NCBI GenBank assembly: GCA_944321825.1
Contig: CALUMU010000018.1
Span: 1-40,512, forward strand
Source of the DNA: Candidatus Amulumruptor caecigallinarius
Lineage (GTDB): Bacteria > Bacteroidota > Bacteroidia > Bacteroidales > Muribaculaceae
Reading direction: 5' to 3'
Length of the DNA: 40,512 nt
Made by a program: the position numbers and the translations under genes. A model generated the notes under the pieces. The model saw only the letters and a program-made list of their open reading frames with translations, was not told the origin of the DNA and did no database searches. Shown piece after piece: positions 1-6,771 of the stretch (positions within the stretch are counted from its first letter, which is position 1; each line of letters begins with the position of its first letter).

Positions 1-65
1 AAAATCCGCTCATTATTAACCGCTTGCGTTTTTAACTCACCATTCTGTACCCACTTGCTTCGTCA

Positions 66-251
66 ATGATTTCCCACGTTGCAAGGCATACATTCGCCTG
101 TACGGTAGCCCTTGGGCAAGGCATTTCCAAAGAGGTTCTGCAAATCATGATGGGGCATAGCTCCATAAAAACAACTGAAATCTATGCGAAGCTGCCCATG
201 CAATATGTGTCGCAGAACATTGGAGATAGGATGTTCAGGGTTTGGAAATAA
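66..251 (+). pseudogene. 3' fragment of a tyrosine recombinase
   Basis: The 61 residues are the C-terminal catalytic end of a phage-type integrase. They contain an HVARHTFA box (HxxR), then MGHSSIKTTEIYAKL with the second histidine and the nucleophilic tyrosine. The N-terminal arm-binding and core-binding domains and the first catalytic arginine are absent. The same frame upstream meets a stop at about 33-35, and the residues before it do not resemble an integrase. The first ATG is therefore an accident of the break and no active recombinase is expected. It is probably a remnant of an element whose other parts lie to the left or were deleted. Confidence 0.8.
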
Positions 252-288
252 AGAATTACTGCAAGTAAGAGCTAAAGTGCTTATATCG

Positions 289-466
289 AGAGGGGGTCGT
301 CATTTTAACAACCCCCTCTATACATTCTCAAATTCATATTTCAACCGATGGATTAGTCTTTTAGAGAGGGGGTTGCCATTTTGGTAACCCCCTCTCTGCA
401 TCTTTAACTCAACTGTTTAACTTATGATTCTATTTTTTATGAGGGGGGGCCGAAATGGACACCCCC
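289..466. repeat. Three similar G-rich hairpins in tandem
   Basis: Imperfect palindromes lie at 289-319, 363-397 and about 440-466. Each has a GAGGGGG left arm, a short AT-rich loop containing CATTTT or GAAATG, and a CCCCCTC or CCCCCTA right arm. The first two stems are about 12-15 bp with a single mismatch. They are spaced about 74 bp apart. They lack the trailing T-run of a standard terminator on both strands. A protein-binding or recombination role is possible but unproven. Confidence 0.6.
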
Positions 467-651
467 TACTTTGGCTTCGGTTAGTATGATAGAGGCTCAG
501 ACAATACAGGAAATGTCGGGGAATTATTGAGTATTTGTGAAAATCAACATATTAAGTCTATCATGAGCCAATATGGGTACAAACAGATAATAAATTAAGT
601 ATCAAATCATTGATTTTTATCTAAATAAGATTGTGTATCAAGGAAATTCGC

Positions 652-659
652 TATCTTTG
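652..659 (+). promoter_or_regulatory. Orphan Bacteroides-type -7 box
   Basis: TATCTTTG matches the TAnnTTTG -7 consensus of Bacteroides promoters. No plus-strand gene follows before the integrated element begins. It may be the promoter of a gene displaced by the insertion. Confidence 0.3.
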
Positions 660-780
660 TATTTGGTTAGAGGCAACTCTTTCCAAGACATATTAGAAAA
701 AAGAAGAAGCGTTATGTTTCTTTTGAGATATGCAATAACTTATTGATACACAAATAAAAAGCCCACTTTGTTTTGAAAGT

Positions 781-802
781 GGGTAACAAATGAGTAACAA
801 AA
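781..802 (+). repeat. Left copy of att-like direct repeat
   Basis: GGGTAACAAATGAGTAACAA plus AA here matches 6595-6616 at 19 of 22 positions; all three differences are transitions. The copies flank the integrase-bearing segment in the same orientation. A related inverted copy lies at 6541-6565, directly upstream of the integrase. They are either attachment-site sequences or integrase arm-binding sites. Confidence 0.4.
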
Positions 803-869
803 CGACCTTTTTAGGGGCTTTAGTGGGCTTTTCAATCACAAATATACAGAAAGCCCTAAAAACAGCAAA

Positions 870-1100
870 TCATTTTCTTCTATCTTTGAAGAAATCCGCC
901 CAAAAGGGGTTTTCTTTGTCAAATATGGCTATTTCTTCTTTTGTCATTCTGTGTGGATAGTCAGCAAACAAATTATATATCTTCCTTTTGTCAAACGTAA
1001 AAAGGTGTTCCCCGATACGTTCCGGGCTATCAACCCAATAAACGGTATCTGTTTTTTTGTTCTTGTAAAACCTCAAATACTTTATATTTTCTTTGTCCAT
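870..1100 (-). CDS. Small hypothetical protein (76 aa)
   Basis: This is a charged, aromatic-rich protein with the block KTDTVYWVDSPERIGEHLFTFDKRK and a C-terminal FWADFFKDRRK. It has no signal peptide or membrane segment. I have a weak recollection of similar short proteins in Bacteroidales and Firmicutes annotated only as DUFs, so no function is assigned. It is the last gene of the leftward gene set of the integrated element. It is preceded by a palindrome-containing control region (1150-1230) that is duplicated ahead of the next gene. Confidence 0.6.
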   Translation of the reverse strand: MDKENIKYLRFYKNKKTDTVYWVDSPERIGEHLFTFDKRKIYNLFADYPHRMTKEEIAIFDKENPFWADFFKDRRK

Positions 1101-1149
1101 GTGTCTTACTATTTATTCATAAATTAGAGTTTTCAGATAGCAAAAACAA

Positions 1150-1230
1150 TGCAATTGCAAAGGTTTTTATGCAATTGCATTGCATTTGTACTTTTCCCTT
1201 TTTAGGCTCAAAAATATTACATTTGTCACC
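1150..1230 (-). promoter_or_regulatory. Palindromic control cassette, copy 1
   Basis: It contains TGCAATTGCA (1150-1159) and the perfect 12-bp palindrome ATGCAATTGCAT (1169-1180). A CCCTTTTTAGGCT-like block and an ATATTACATTTGTC-like block follow. The same order recurs at 1725-1805. The cassette lies immediately upstream of the 870-1100 gene, so it could be an operator bound by a dimeric regulator. Confidence 0.45.
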
Positions 1231-1232
1231 TT

Positions 1233-1469
1233 TTACACTTCATCGCTGCTTATATCGCCTCGCCTTTCTTTCATGGAAATGGCAACAAGTTTGAAAATTG
1301 CATCTTCAAGGGCTTTAAGTCCCGGCGTAAAATGTTCCTCGATTATCGCCAACGCCTTATCTTCTTCATAAATCTTGCACATTGCACCATAAACACATTG
1401 GTAAATGCCGTTTGTCATGTCATAGGCTTTAATCAGTTCCGCCGTTTGTTCACTTACTTTGTAATTCAT
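1233..1469 (-). CDS. Small hypothetical protein (78 aa)
   Basis: This is a predicted helical, soluble 78-residue protein, rich in Glu, Lys and Ala and ending EVSSD-like acidic residues. It has no recognisable catalytic motif. The start ATG at 1467-1469 is preceded by an AT-rich leader that contains a long inverted repeat followed by a T-run (1492-1569). Accessory genes of this size in small integrated elements are often regulators or antirestriction-like proteins, but nothing here demonstrates either. Confidence 0.6.
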   Translation of the reverse strand: MNYKVSEQTAELIKAYDMTNGIYQCVYGAMCKIYEEDKALAIIEEHFTPGLKALEDAIFKLVAISMKERRGDISSDEV

Positions 1470-1488
1470 ATCTATTGTATTTAGGAAT

Positions 1489-1572
1489 AAAAAAGCCCTT
1501 TGTTTAGGTGTCCTCGGTCACAATAGTTACCGTGTGGGCGTTTCCGTTTCCACCACCGTACAAAGGGCAAAA
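1489..1572 (-). other. Structured leader with terminator-like outer stem
   Basis: On the minus strand, GCCCTTTGT (near 1569-1560) and ACAAAGGGC (near 1502-1493) can pair and enclose about 57 nt. The closing arm is followed by TTTTTT. The position is 20-100 nt upstream of the 78-aa gene. The loop is too long for an ordinary terminator, so it may be a regulatory RNA fold. A short frame (GGGNGNAHTVTIVTEDT) crosses the loop but has no ATG. Confidence 0.45.
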
Positions 1573-1724
1573 TACTTTCTTTCAACCGCTTGTGGCGGCT
1601 GCTATTGTGTTTAGGGATTACAAAGGTAACATATTGGGGTTATATCTCCAAAAAGTTTTATGTAAATTATTGGCTTCCTTTATATTGGGTGTTTTATAGT
1701 AACACACAACATCATGCAAACGAT

Positions 1725-1805
1725 ATGCAATTGCATTGCTTTTGGTCTGCATTTGCATAAATACCCTTTTTATGGCTGAAAATATCCGATTTGTCCGATT
1801 TTCAA
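1725..1805 (-). promoter_or_regulatory. Palindromic control cassette, copy 2
   Basis: ATGCAATTGCAT (1725-1736) is followed by ATTGC, a TTTTGGTCTGCATTTGCAT stretch, then CCCTTTTTATGGCTGAAAATAT. The segment parallels 1169-1230 in order and partly in sequence. It lies between the terminator at 1805-1839 and the leader of the 1233-1469 gene, as expected for that gene's promoter region. Confidence 0.45.
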
Positions 1806-1839
1806 AGAAAACCGGGGCAATGTCAAAACACCGCCCCGG
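1805..1839 (-). terminator. Terminator after the 67-aa gene
   Basis: On the minus strand CCGGGGC (1839-1833) pairs with GCCCCGG (1818-1812) and is followed by TTTTCTTTG. It lies 20 bases beyond the stop of the 1859-2062 gene. Confidence 0.75.
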
Positions 1840-1858
1840 CTGATTAAGTCTTATTTCT

Positions 1859-2062
1859 TCATCTGATACCTTTTGCAAGTCGTTCCATGTGTTCCGCTGC
1901 TTTTTGGGCTTGTTCAGCTGTTAGAAATATCGGCTTATCCCCAATAAGTAGGCAAATTTCCTTTTCTGCTTGGTGCGCCCCCCTTTCATCAATGATTTGT
2001 GGTTGCACCGTCTGCAAACTTACTTCTTTGCCGCTCTCATTCTCAATCTTTATCGGTTTCAT
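1859..2062 (-). CDS. Small hypothetical protein (67 aa)
   Basis: This is a 67-residue soluble protein with a predicted C-terminal amphipathic helix (EQAQKAAEHMERLAKG). Its ATG overlaps the stop of the upstream coiled-coil gene (ATGA at 2059-2062). The two are therefore translationally coupled and probably act together. No family is recognised. A strong hairpin terminator follows at 1805-1839. Confidence 0.65.
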   Translation of the reverse strand: MKPIKIENESGKEVSLQTVQPQIIDERGAHQAEKEICLLIGDKPIFLTAEQAQKAAEHMERLAKGIR

Positions 2063-2406
2063 ACAGCCTTGCCCCCTAATGGATTTAATGAGTTGTCGAT
2101 TTGCGCCTTACCTTGTTGAACATCCAATTTGGATTGTTCAAGCTGTCCCGGTTTCTTGATACTTTCAAGATAAGCATTTACGGCGTTACTGACTTCTGAC
2201 AATCCCCGCCGCTCATCTTCAAGGCATCGCCGCTTGTTCTGATACTCGATTTCCTTTAGCATATTTGCCCCCACTTGCTGGAACACCTCGGCATTATTCC
2301 CGGCTACTTTGTCCCGGCTTTCCTGCCATTTCAAAAACTCGGCATCAAGCATCTTAATTTCATCGTCAATCTCTGAAATTCTAATCTGTTTTTCTTCTTG
2401 TGTCAT
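2059..2406 (-). CDS. Coiled-coil hypothetical protein (115 aa)
   Basis: The first 75 residues are Glu/Lys-rich with heptad character (EIDDEIKMLDAEFLKW, EIEYQNKRRCLEDERR), suggesting a coiled coil. The C-terminus is polar and probably flexible. There is no membrane segment. It sits directly downstream of the replication initiator and overlaps the next gene by 4 bp. A role as a replication or segregation accessory is an inference from position only. The leader contains the palindrome GTTACCATTTTTTGGTAAC (2437-2455). Confidence 0.7.
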   Translation of the reverse strand: MTQEEKQIRISEIDDEIKMLDAEFLKWQESRDKVAGNNAEVFQQVGANMLKEIEYQNKRRCLEDERRGLSEVSNAVNAYLESIKKPGQLEQSKLDVQQGKAQIDNSLNPLGGKAV

Positions 2407-2436
2407 AACTTCAAAAATTTATGGTTCTACTATTGC

Positions 2437-2455
2437 GTTACCATTTTTTGGTAAC
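2437..2455. promoter_or_regulatory. Perfect palindrome GTTACC/GGTAAC
   Basis: GTTACC-ATTTTTT-GGTAAC is a perfect 6-bp inverted repeat with a T-rich spacer. It lies between the initiator stop and the coiled-coil gene start. Its core resembles the hairpin at 363-397 (TTGCCATTTTGGTAA). It could be an operator or a replication-protein site. Confidence 0.4.
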
Positions 2456-2481
2456 AAAAACATCTTATTATAAGGACATCA

Positions 2482-3417
2482 CTAAATGTATGCCCCAACA
2501 TTCTTTATTTCATCGTCTAACTCCTTTATCAGTTCATCAGACGTTGTTACCCCGGCTTTGGTCGCTACTTCCTGTATTTTCCTTTTTAGCCGTGTGTAAT
2601 TTTTCCTGTCCTCAAAAACTTTAGCCTCTTTCAATTCTTCCACAAATGCCGTTATTTGCGTTTGGTCGCTCCCATTGATAAGACGTGCCACCAACACATC
2701 AAAAGCATCTGAAACGGTCTTAATTTCACTCATAACGTCCGTTTTTACTTGGTTCAACTTTGATATTGCAAAATAATTTTCTTGGTATCGCTTTATCATT
2801 TGCCGATAAAACCCGCTTTCTGATAGGGTTGAGGCTTTGACATCGGGAACGCCCATTTGTTGAGGCAAACGCCCGTTAAATCTCATTTCATACTTTAGCA
2901 AGTTGGCATCTTCAAAGCCAACGGGTAAAACCATGCCCTTTGCCGCCGCATCGGCTTTCTTGTCATAGAAAGCAAACACTTTGGGTTGTTGCTTGCCTCT
3001 CGGCTTGTAGTAAAGTGTTCCCACGTCAAAATGATACCTTAACAGCCTCGGCATATCGCCCAACTTTGAAAGGTAACTTTCTACCGGGTGCGCCATCACA
3101 AAAGCCCGTCCAAACTCCAACCCCGTAACCTTTGCATCGGTTATCGGCAAATGTAGGTTGTCTGATAGCTTTTCTATCGCTTGGGCTGTGCTATTCATAT
3201 CCAACGGGTAAATGTTGTTTGGATAAAGAAATTTTGCCAAACTTCCTATTATGGAAATACCGCCCATGTAGATAGATACTTTCAAGCCGTTCAAGCTGCC
3301 AAAGGTACAAACCTCGCCCGTTTCATGGTCGATTTGCTCTTTTGCCTTATCCAAAAAGCGGCTGACATCCGGGGTTGCCCTTGTCCGTGCTGCCCACAAC
3401 TTGATTTTATCATACAT
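2482..3417 (-). CDS. Phage/plasmid replication initiator, II/X family
   Basis: The 311-residue protein resembles the gpII/X-type replication proteins of filamentous phages and related elements. These nick a double-strand origin to start rolling-circle replication. The opening MYDKIKLW, the central FGSLNGLKVSIY and VTGLEFG blocks, RYHFDVGTLYYKPRG and the KVFAFYDK segment match my memory of Bacteroidales members. A classical HUH histidine pair is not obvious by eye. A TTG nine bases upstream is possible, but ATG at 3415-3417 is preferred. It heads the replication part of the element and is flanked by the short repeat CTTATTATAAG on both sides. Family assignment is moderately sure; activity is inferred. 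Confidence 0.7.
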   Translation of the reverse strand: MYDKIKLWAARTRATPDVSRFLDKAKEQIDHETGEVCTFGSLNGLKVSIYMGGISIIGSLAKFLYPNNIYPLDMNSTAQAIEKLSDNLHLPITDAKVTGLEFGRAFVMAHPVESYLSKLGDMPRLLRYHFDVGTLYYKPRGKQQPKVFAFYDKKADAAAKGMVLPVGFEDANLLKYEMRFNGRLPQQMGVPDVKASTLSESGFYRQMIKRYQENYFAISKLNQVKTDVMSEIKTVSDAFDVLVARLINGSDQTQITAFVEELKEAKVFEDRKNYTRLKRKIQEVATKAGVTTSDELIKELDDEIKNVGAYI

Positions 3418-3450
3418 TGTTACCAAATTTTGCCCACAAACTACAACTTA

Positions 3451-3999
3451 TTATAAGACATTTCCCGTTTGGGCTTGTTCCCTTAAAACCTTTAGGACTT
3501 CATTAAACCCTCCCATTACAAGTTGCTTGCAGTATGCAGAAATCAACACTTTTGCGCCCTCCAATACAATCAACTCAATAAAAGCGGGTTTAATCTTTTG
3601 TGCCTCGGTTGTTGCTGCTTGGTCTTGGTGTATGACAAACAGAAAGCCATCATCTTTGTACTTACAAAACGGGTTGCGTTTCTTCTTGCCGCCGTATGTT
3701 TCAGCCGCCAACGGATAACCATAGGCAAAGCCGCTCAACCGCCCATCCACAAAGTAATCTTTCAATCCCGTAAAATTCAAACTGTCTTTAGCTTGCAGTT
3801 TCATCGCCGGGGCATTGTCTTTCTTGCTGCCGCTGTCTTTGCTTACCTGCAAATACATAGACACTTTGCCATCCCTGCCTATAATCTCATCCATAGGCGG
3901 GTAATATCCGGCTTGTGCCGTTATCACGTATTTAGGGATTTTTCCACTACCTGTGCAATCTTCCATTTTTGCATAATAGCGTATTTTTGGGGTAATCAT
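3451..3999 (-). CDS. Hypothetical protein next to the initiator (182 aa)
   Basis: The protein is soluble, Lys- and Gly-rich, with a predicted beta-rich N-terminal half (RYYAKMEDCTG, VSMYLQVSKDSG) and a more helical C-terminus. It lies just upstream of the replication initiator and overlaps the preceding HTH gene by 4 bp (ATGA). In filamentous-phage-like elements the neighbour of the initiator is often a single-stranded-DNA-binding protein. That role fits the position, but I see no OB-fold signature, so the function stays open. Confidence 0.6.
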   Translation of the reverse strand: MITPKIRYYAKMEDCTGSGKIPKYVITAQAGYYPPMDEIIGRDGKVSMYLQVSKDSGSKKDNAPAMKLQAKDSLNFTGLKDYFVDGRLSGFAYGYPLAAETYGGKKKRNPFCKYKDDGFLFVIHQDQAATTEAQKIKPAFIELIVLEGAKVLISAYCKQLVMGGFNEVLKVLREQAQTGNVL

Positions 4000-4301
4000 A
4001 ATGCACCCCCTTTCTTATGCCCTGCAACATACATTGCCGCTTGTTGTTCCGCTTCTTGGTGTGTGTTTACCCGGTTTTGTTTCATCCACGCTTCAACCTC
4101 GCCCCGGTCAAAGTAGATTTGTTTTCCGTTAGGACGATAATAGGGTATCTGCTTGGCACAAGTCAGTTTGTAAAGATATGATTTGCTTAACCCTGTCAAT
4201 AGGGCTACATCTTCCAATGTCAGCACGTTTTTTGCCGCCAACAAGGAATAGGCTAAAATCTGATTTATTTTTTCTTCCATGTCATTTTTGCTTTGTGACA
4301 T
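3996..4301 (-). CDS. HTH protein, excisionase-like
   Basis: Residues about 27-80 (LTLEDVALLTGLSKSYLYKLTCAKQIPYYRPNGKQ, then IYFDRGEVEAWM) form the winged MerR-like HTH of the Xis/HTH_17 family, used by excisionases and element repressors. A GTG at 4316 would add five residues; ATG at 4301 is preferred and gives 101 aa. It overlaps the next gene by ATGA. It probably controls excision or replication of this element together with the integrase at 5404. No obvious SD sequence is seen, as is common in Bacteroidota. Confidence 0.75.
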   Translation of the reverse strand: MSQSKNDMEEKINQILAYSLLAAKNVLTLEDVALLTGLSKSYLYKLTCAKQIPYYRPNGKQIYFDRGEVEAWMKQNRVNTHQEAEQQAAMYVAGHKKGGAL

Positions 4302-4365
4302 CGGAACTATGTACACTCGCCCCGCCGTCCGTTAAACATGATGCAAAAATCGGCAAGAAAGACAA

Positions 4366-4397
4366 TAAAAAAGGGCAACAGTAACCAACCGTTGCCC
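4366..4397 (-). terminator. Terminator after the integrase operon
   Basis: On the minus strand GGGCAAC (4397-4391) pairs with GTTGCCC (4379-4373) and is followed by TTTTTTATTG. It closes the 6540-to-4417 transcript and separates it from the HTH/replication operon. Confidence 0.8.
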
Positions 4398-4416
4398 CAA
4401 CTGTCACCCTTGTATT

Positions 4417-5133
4417 TCAGCCTTTTAATATATCATCTAACTTATCAAATGTTTTGGGTCTATTCTTATCGTCATTATCAATTTTTGATAAATCGCTTTT
4501 TATGGTTTTTATATTTGGCTTTTTACCTTTGATTGTAAAAACTTGCTCACAAATAGCCCATTGCCGTGTATCTGAATTTTGCCATATGCAACGTACAAGA
4601 TACCCCAATTCAATTTGTGTCTTTTGCCATTCCAAAGGCTTTTTATTAGGGGATTTCCCTTGAACTCCGTAAATGTATAACCAATCATCCAAAAGCGTTT
4701 CAGAGGGGAAATAACCACCATCTACAAGGCTATTAAATTGTCTTATTGCCTTTTCTTCTTCATCTTTGCTATAATGTGGTGGCTTTTGTTTATTCTCTAC
4801 ATCCTGCATTGTTTGGCTATTTTTATCGTTCATCCGTGCAACGTTATAAAGCGACCTTATGCACCGTGCCACGCTCATTCTTGTATCTTGTGGCATATCA
4901 TACCATGAGAATATAGCATGCAGTTCAAAACGTGAAATCTTGCCAATTTCTTCTATTATCTTTTTATCGCCTGTTGCTCTTGCATAGGCTTCTATATTCC
5001 TGCCTAAATCTTCAAGTTTATTTATTTGAGAAATCATAGCCGGGGGTAATGCAAGCCCCTTTTTTACAAATGTATCTGCTTCTTTTAGTGTCTGTTCTAT
5101 CTCTATCAAGGCGTTATATGCTCCATTTTTCAT
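4417..5133 (-). CDS. Hypothetical protein of the integrated element (238 aa)
   Basis: This is a mostly helical, charged, soluble protein with no recognised domain. The N-terminal half (about residues 1-110) carries heptad-like Leu/Ile spacing. The second half begins KDEEEKAIRQFNSL and has aromatic stretches (LDDWLYIYG, VRCIWQN). A longer reading from 5265 would overlap the zinc-ribbon gene heavily, so ATG at 5131-5133 is chosen, 14 bases after that gene's stop. It ends 20 bases before a strong terminator. It is not a Zot-like morphogenesis ATPase, since no Walker motif is visible. Confidence 0.65.
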   Translation of the reverse strand: MKNGAYNALIEIEQTLKEADTFVKKGLALPPAMISQINKLEDLGRNIEAYARATGDKKIIEEIGKISRFELHAIFSWYDMPQDTRMSVARCIRSLYNVARMNDKNSQTMQDVENKQKPPHYSKDEEEKAIRQFNSLVDGGYFPSETLLDDWLYIYGVQGKSPNKKPLEWQKTQIELGYLVRCIWQNSDTRQWAICEQVFTIKGKKPNIKTIKSDLSKIDNDDKNRPKTFDKLDDILKG

Positions 5134-5146
5134 AATAACCTTTGCT

Positions 5147-5398
5147 TTACTTAATACAACAATTGCAATTGGGGCAAATTGGATGCTCAATATTTTGCGT
5201 GAATACACCGCCACAAATACACGCTCCATAGTCTGCCGCCAAATCAACGACAACACCGGGCGCAAAGTCTAAAACCACCGCCTTTTCCTTGCCACATCTA
5301 TTGCAGTAGTAATAACATCGCTTTCCATGTAAGCCGGGGCGGAATTTCCATTCAACCCCGCATTGTGGGCATTTTATATTATCTGCAAACACATCCAT
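5147..5398 (-). CDS. Small zinc-ribbon protein
   Basis: The 83 residues contain four cysteine knuckles: CPQC (10-13), CNRC, CIC and a C-terminal CPNCNCC. That is enough for two zinc ribbons. Such proteins bind nucleic acid or act as adaptors. It lies 5 bases downstream of the integrase and is probably co-transcribed with it. The exact partner is unknown. Confidence 0.65.
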   Translation of the reverse strand: MDVFADNIKCPQCGVEWKFRPGLHGKRCYYYCNRCGKEKAVVLDFAPGVVVDLAADYGACICGGVFTQNIEHPICPNCNCCIK

Positions 5399-5403
5399 AT
5401 TAT

Positions 5404-6540
5404 TTAGAACACGTCATTTACAAGGTTTACCGCCTCAAACTTTTTGGCGTTCACCAACTTTGCATATACTTCCGTTACTTTAATGTTGGTATGCCCCAAC
5501 AACTTGCTAACCGTATATAAGTCCGACCCCAAAGAAATCATCATTGTTGCAAATGTATGTCTTGAAACGTGAAATGAAACGTGTTTTGTAATCCCTGCCG
5601 CCCTTACCCATTGTTGCAGATACTTATAAACGCAACTATCGGACGGCAACGGGAATACTTTATCTTGGTCTTTGGCTTCCCCTCGGTTTGGCAACCATTT
5701 TAACGCCTCTTTGGATAATGGCAAATACAATTGTTCCTTTGTTTTCTTCATAACGATATTGCACACATAATTCCCGTTGTCCTTTGAAATCATCCCCCAC
5801 GTCAAAGCCTCAACATCCGACACCCTCAAACCGCAAAAACAAGAAAACAAAAAAGCCTGTTTCACTATTGGCAAATCACAATCGGTTGAAATCAATGCTT
5901 TCACTTCTTCAATAGATAAAAATTCCCTTTTGCTTTGTGGTATTTGTGGTTTCTCGCTCGCTGACAAAGTATGCAAAGGATTTTGGTTAATAACCCCATC
6001 CCTTACAGCTTTATTCAAGGCACAACTTAACGCACGTGTATTGTTGGCTATGGTTACGGCTGACAAGGGTTTCCCGTTACTCATCCGATATTTGTTTCTC
6101 ATATAGTCAATAATACCAATACAGAAAACTTTATCAACGTCTTTAAGTAATATCCCTTTCTGATATTCATTTATCATCTTTATTGTGTTATTGATTGTTG
6201 CCCCATAGGTTTTGCCGTCCCTAATAAGGCTTTTTTGATACACTTGCATCCAATCAACAAGCAACATTTTAGACAATTGGGTATTTGCCTTTATCCCAGC
6301 TTGATTGTTTGCAAGTTCTATCATCCGTTGGGCTTTGATTGCATTTGCCGCTTGCATGATATTGGCATTTTGCACCTTTGCCGCCTCGGTTGTTTCCGGG
6401 ATAAGATATAATTTTAGAAATTCATAGGAACGTTTGCCGTTATGGTAGCAATCCAAATAAATTGATTTGTTACCGTTGGCGATAGCCTTAAATCTTATTC
6501 TGATAGGTTCTTTGGCTTTGATAGGCTTTTTCTTTCTCAT
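5404..6540 (-). CDS. Tyrosine-type integrase
   Basis: This is a full-length 378-aa site-specific recombinase of the Bacteroidales phage-integrase type. The catalytic set is complete: R239 in GLRVSDVEALTW, a Lys around 266-268 in the beta-hairpin (MKKTKEQ), H324/R327 in HVSRHTFA, H350 in LLGHTNI and nucleophile Y359 in EVYAKL. The N-terminal part contains an arm-binding-like segment, followed by a SAM-like core-binding domain around residues 100-200. It heads a leftward transcript with the zinc-ribbon and 238-aa genes. GTAACAAA-rich repeats lie just upstream (6541-6616) and at 781-802, suggesting it moves the roughly 5.8-kb segment between them. Confidence 0.93.
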   Translation of the reverse strand: MRKKKPIKAKEPIRIRFKAIANGNKSIYLDCYHNGKRSYEFLKLYLIPETTEAAKVQNANIMQAANAIKAQRMIELANNQAGIKANTQLSKMLLVDWMQVYQKSLIRDGKTYGATINNTIKMINEYQKGILLKDVDKVFCIGIIDYMRNKYRMSNGKPLSAVTIANNTRALSCALNKAVRDGVINQNPLHTLSASEKPQIPQSKREFLSIEEVKALISTDCDLPIVKQAFLFSCFCGLRVSDVEALTWGMISKDNGNYVCNIVMKKTKEQLYLPLSKEALKWLPNRGEAKDQDKVFPLPSDSCVYKYLQQWVRAAGITKHVSFHVSRHTFATMMISLGSDLYTVSKLLGHTNIKVTEVYAKLVNAKKFEAVNLVNDVF

Positions 6541-6616
6541 ATTTGTTACTCATTTTGTTGTTACCGACACAAAGATAACACTTCTTTTTGAAATGGGTAA
6601 CAAACAAGCAACAAAA
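6541..6616. repeat. Integrase-side GTAACAAA repeats
   Basis: Bases 6595-6616 are a direct partial copy of 781-802. Bases 6541-6565 carry a related sequence in inverse orientation (TTGTTACTCATTTTGTTGTT). This clustering directly upstream of an integrase is typical of attachment or arm-binding sites. Confidence 0.4.
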
Positions 6617-6771
6617 GTAACACAATAATCGGCAAATAATAGGAAAACAACAAATGCCATCACGTGACTCAATTCCGCCTAATACATTGATTTTATTAAG
6701 ATTTTATTTGGTTGTTGTTTTCCTGTAAAATTATTGAGAAAGAAACGTTATGCTTATCTCGTATTTGGAAA

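Larger units (their letters stand above)
252..869. other. Noncoding stretch left of the integrated element
   Basis: I see no convincing gene in these 618 bases. They hold three G-run/C-run hairpins (289-466), a plus-strand -7 box with no gene behind it, and an inverted repeat near 762-783. They also hold one copy of a GTAACAAA-rich repeat (781-802) that recurs beyond the integrase at 6595-6616. The region probably spans the left junction of the integrated element. Confidence 0.6.

Noticed and set aside
285-470. CRISPR array from the spaced hairpins
   Set aside because: There are only three diverged palindromes; the spacers are unequal and no cas gene is present.
1618-1878. Minus-strand open frame of 86 codons
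   Set aside because: It runs through a terminator hairpin and a palindromic promoter cassette and overlaps the better-supported 1859-2062 gene.
4417-5265. Start at 5265 for the 238-aa gene
   Set aside because: The extra 44 residues overlap the zinc-ribbon gene almost to its middle; ATG at 5133 gives clean spacing.
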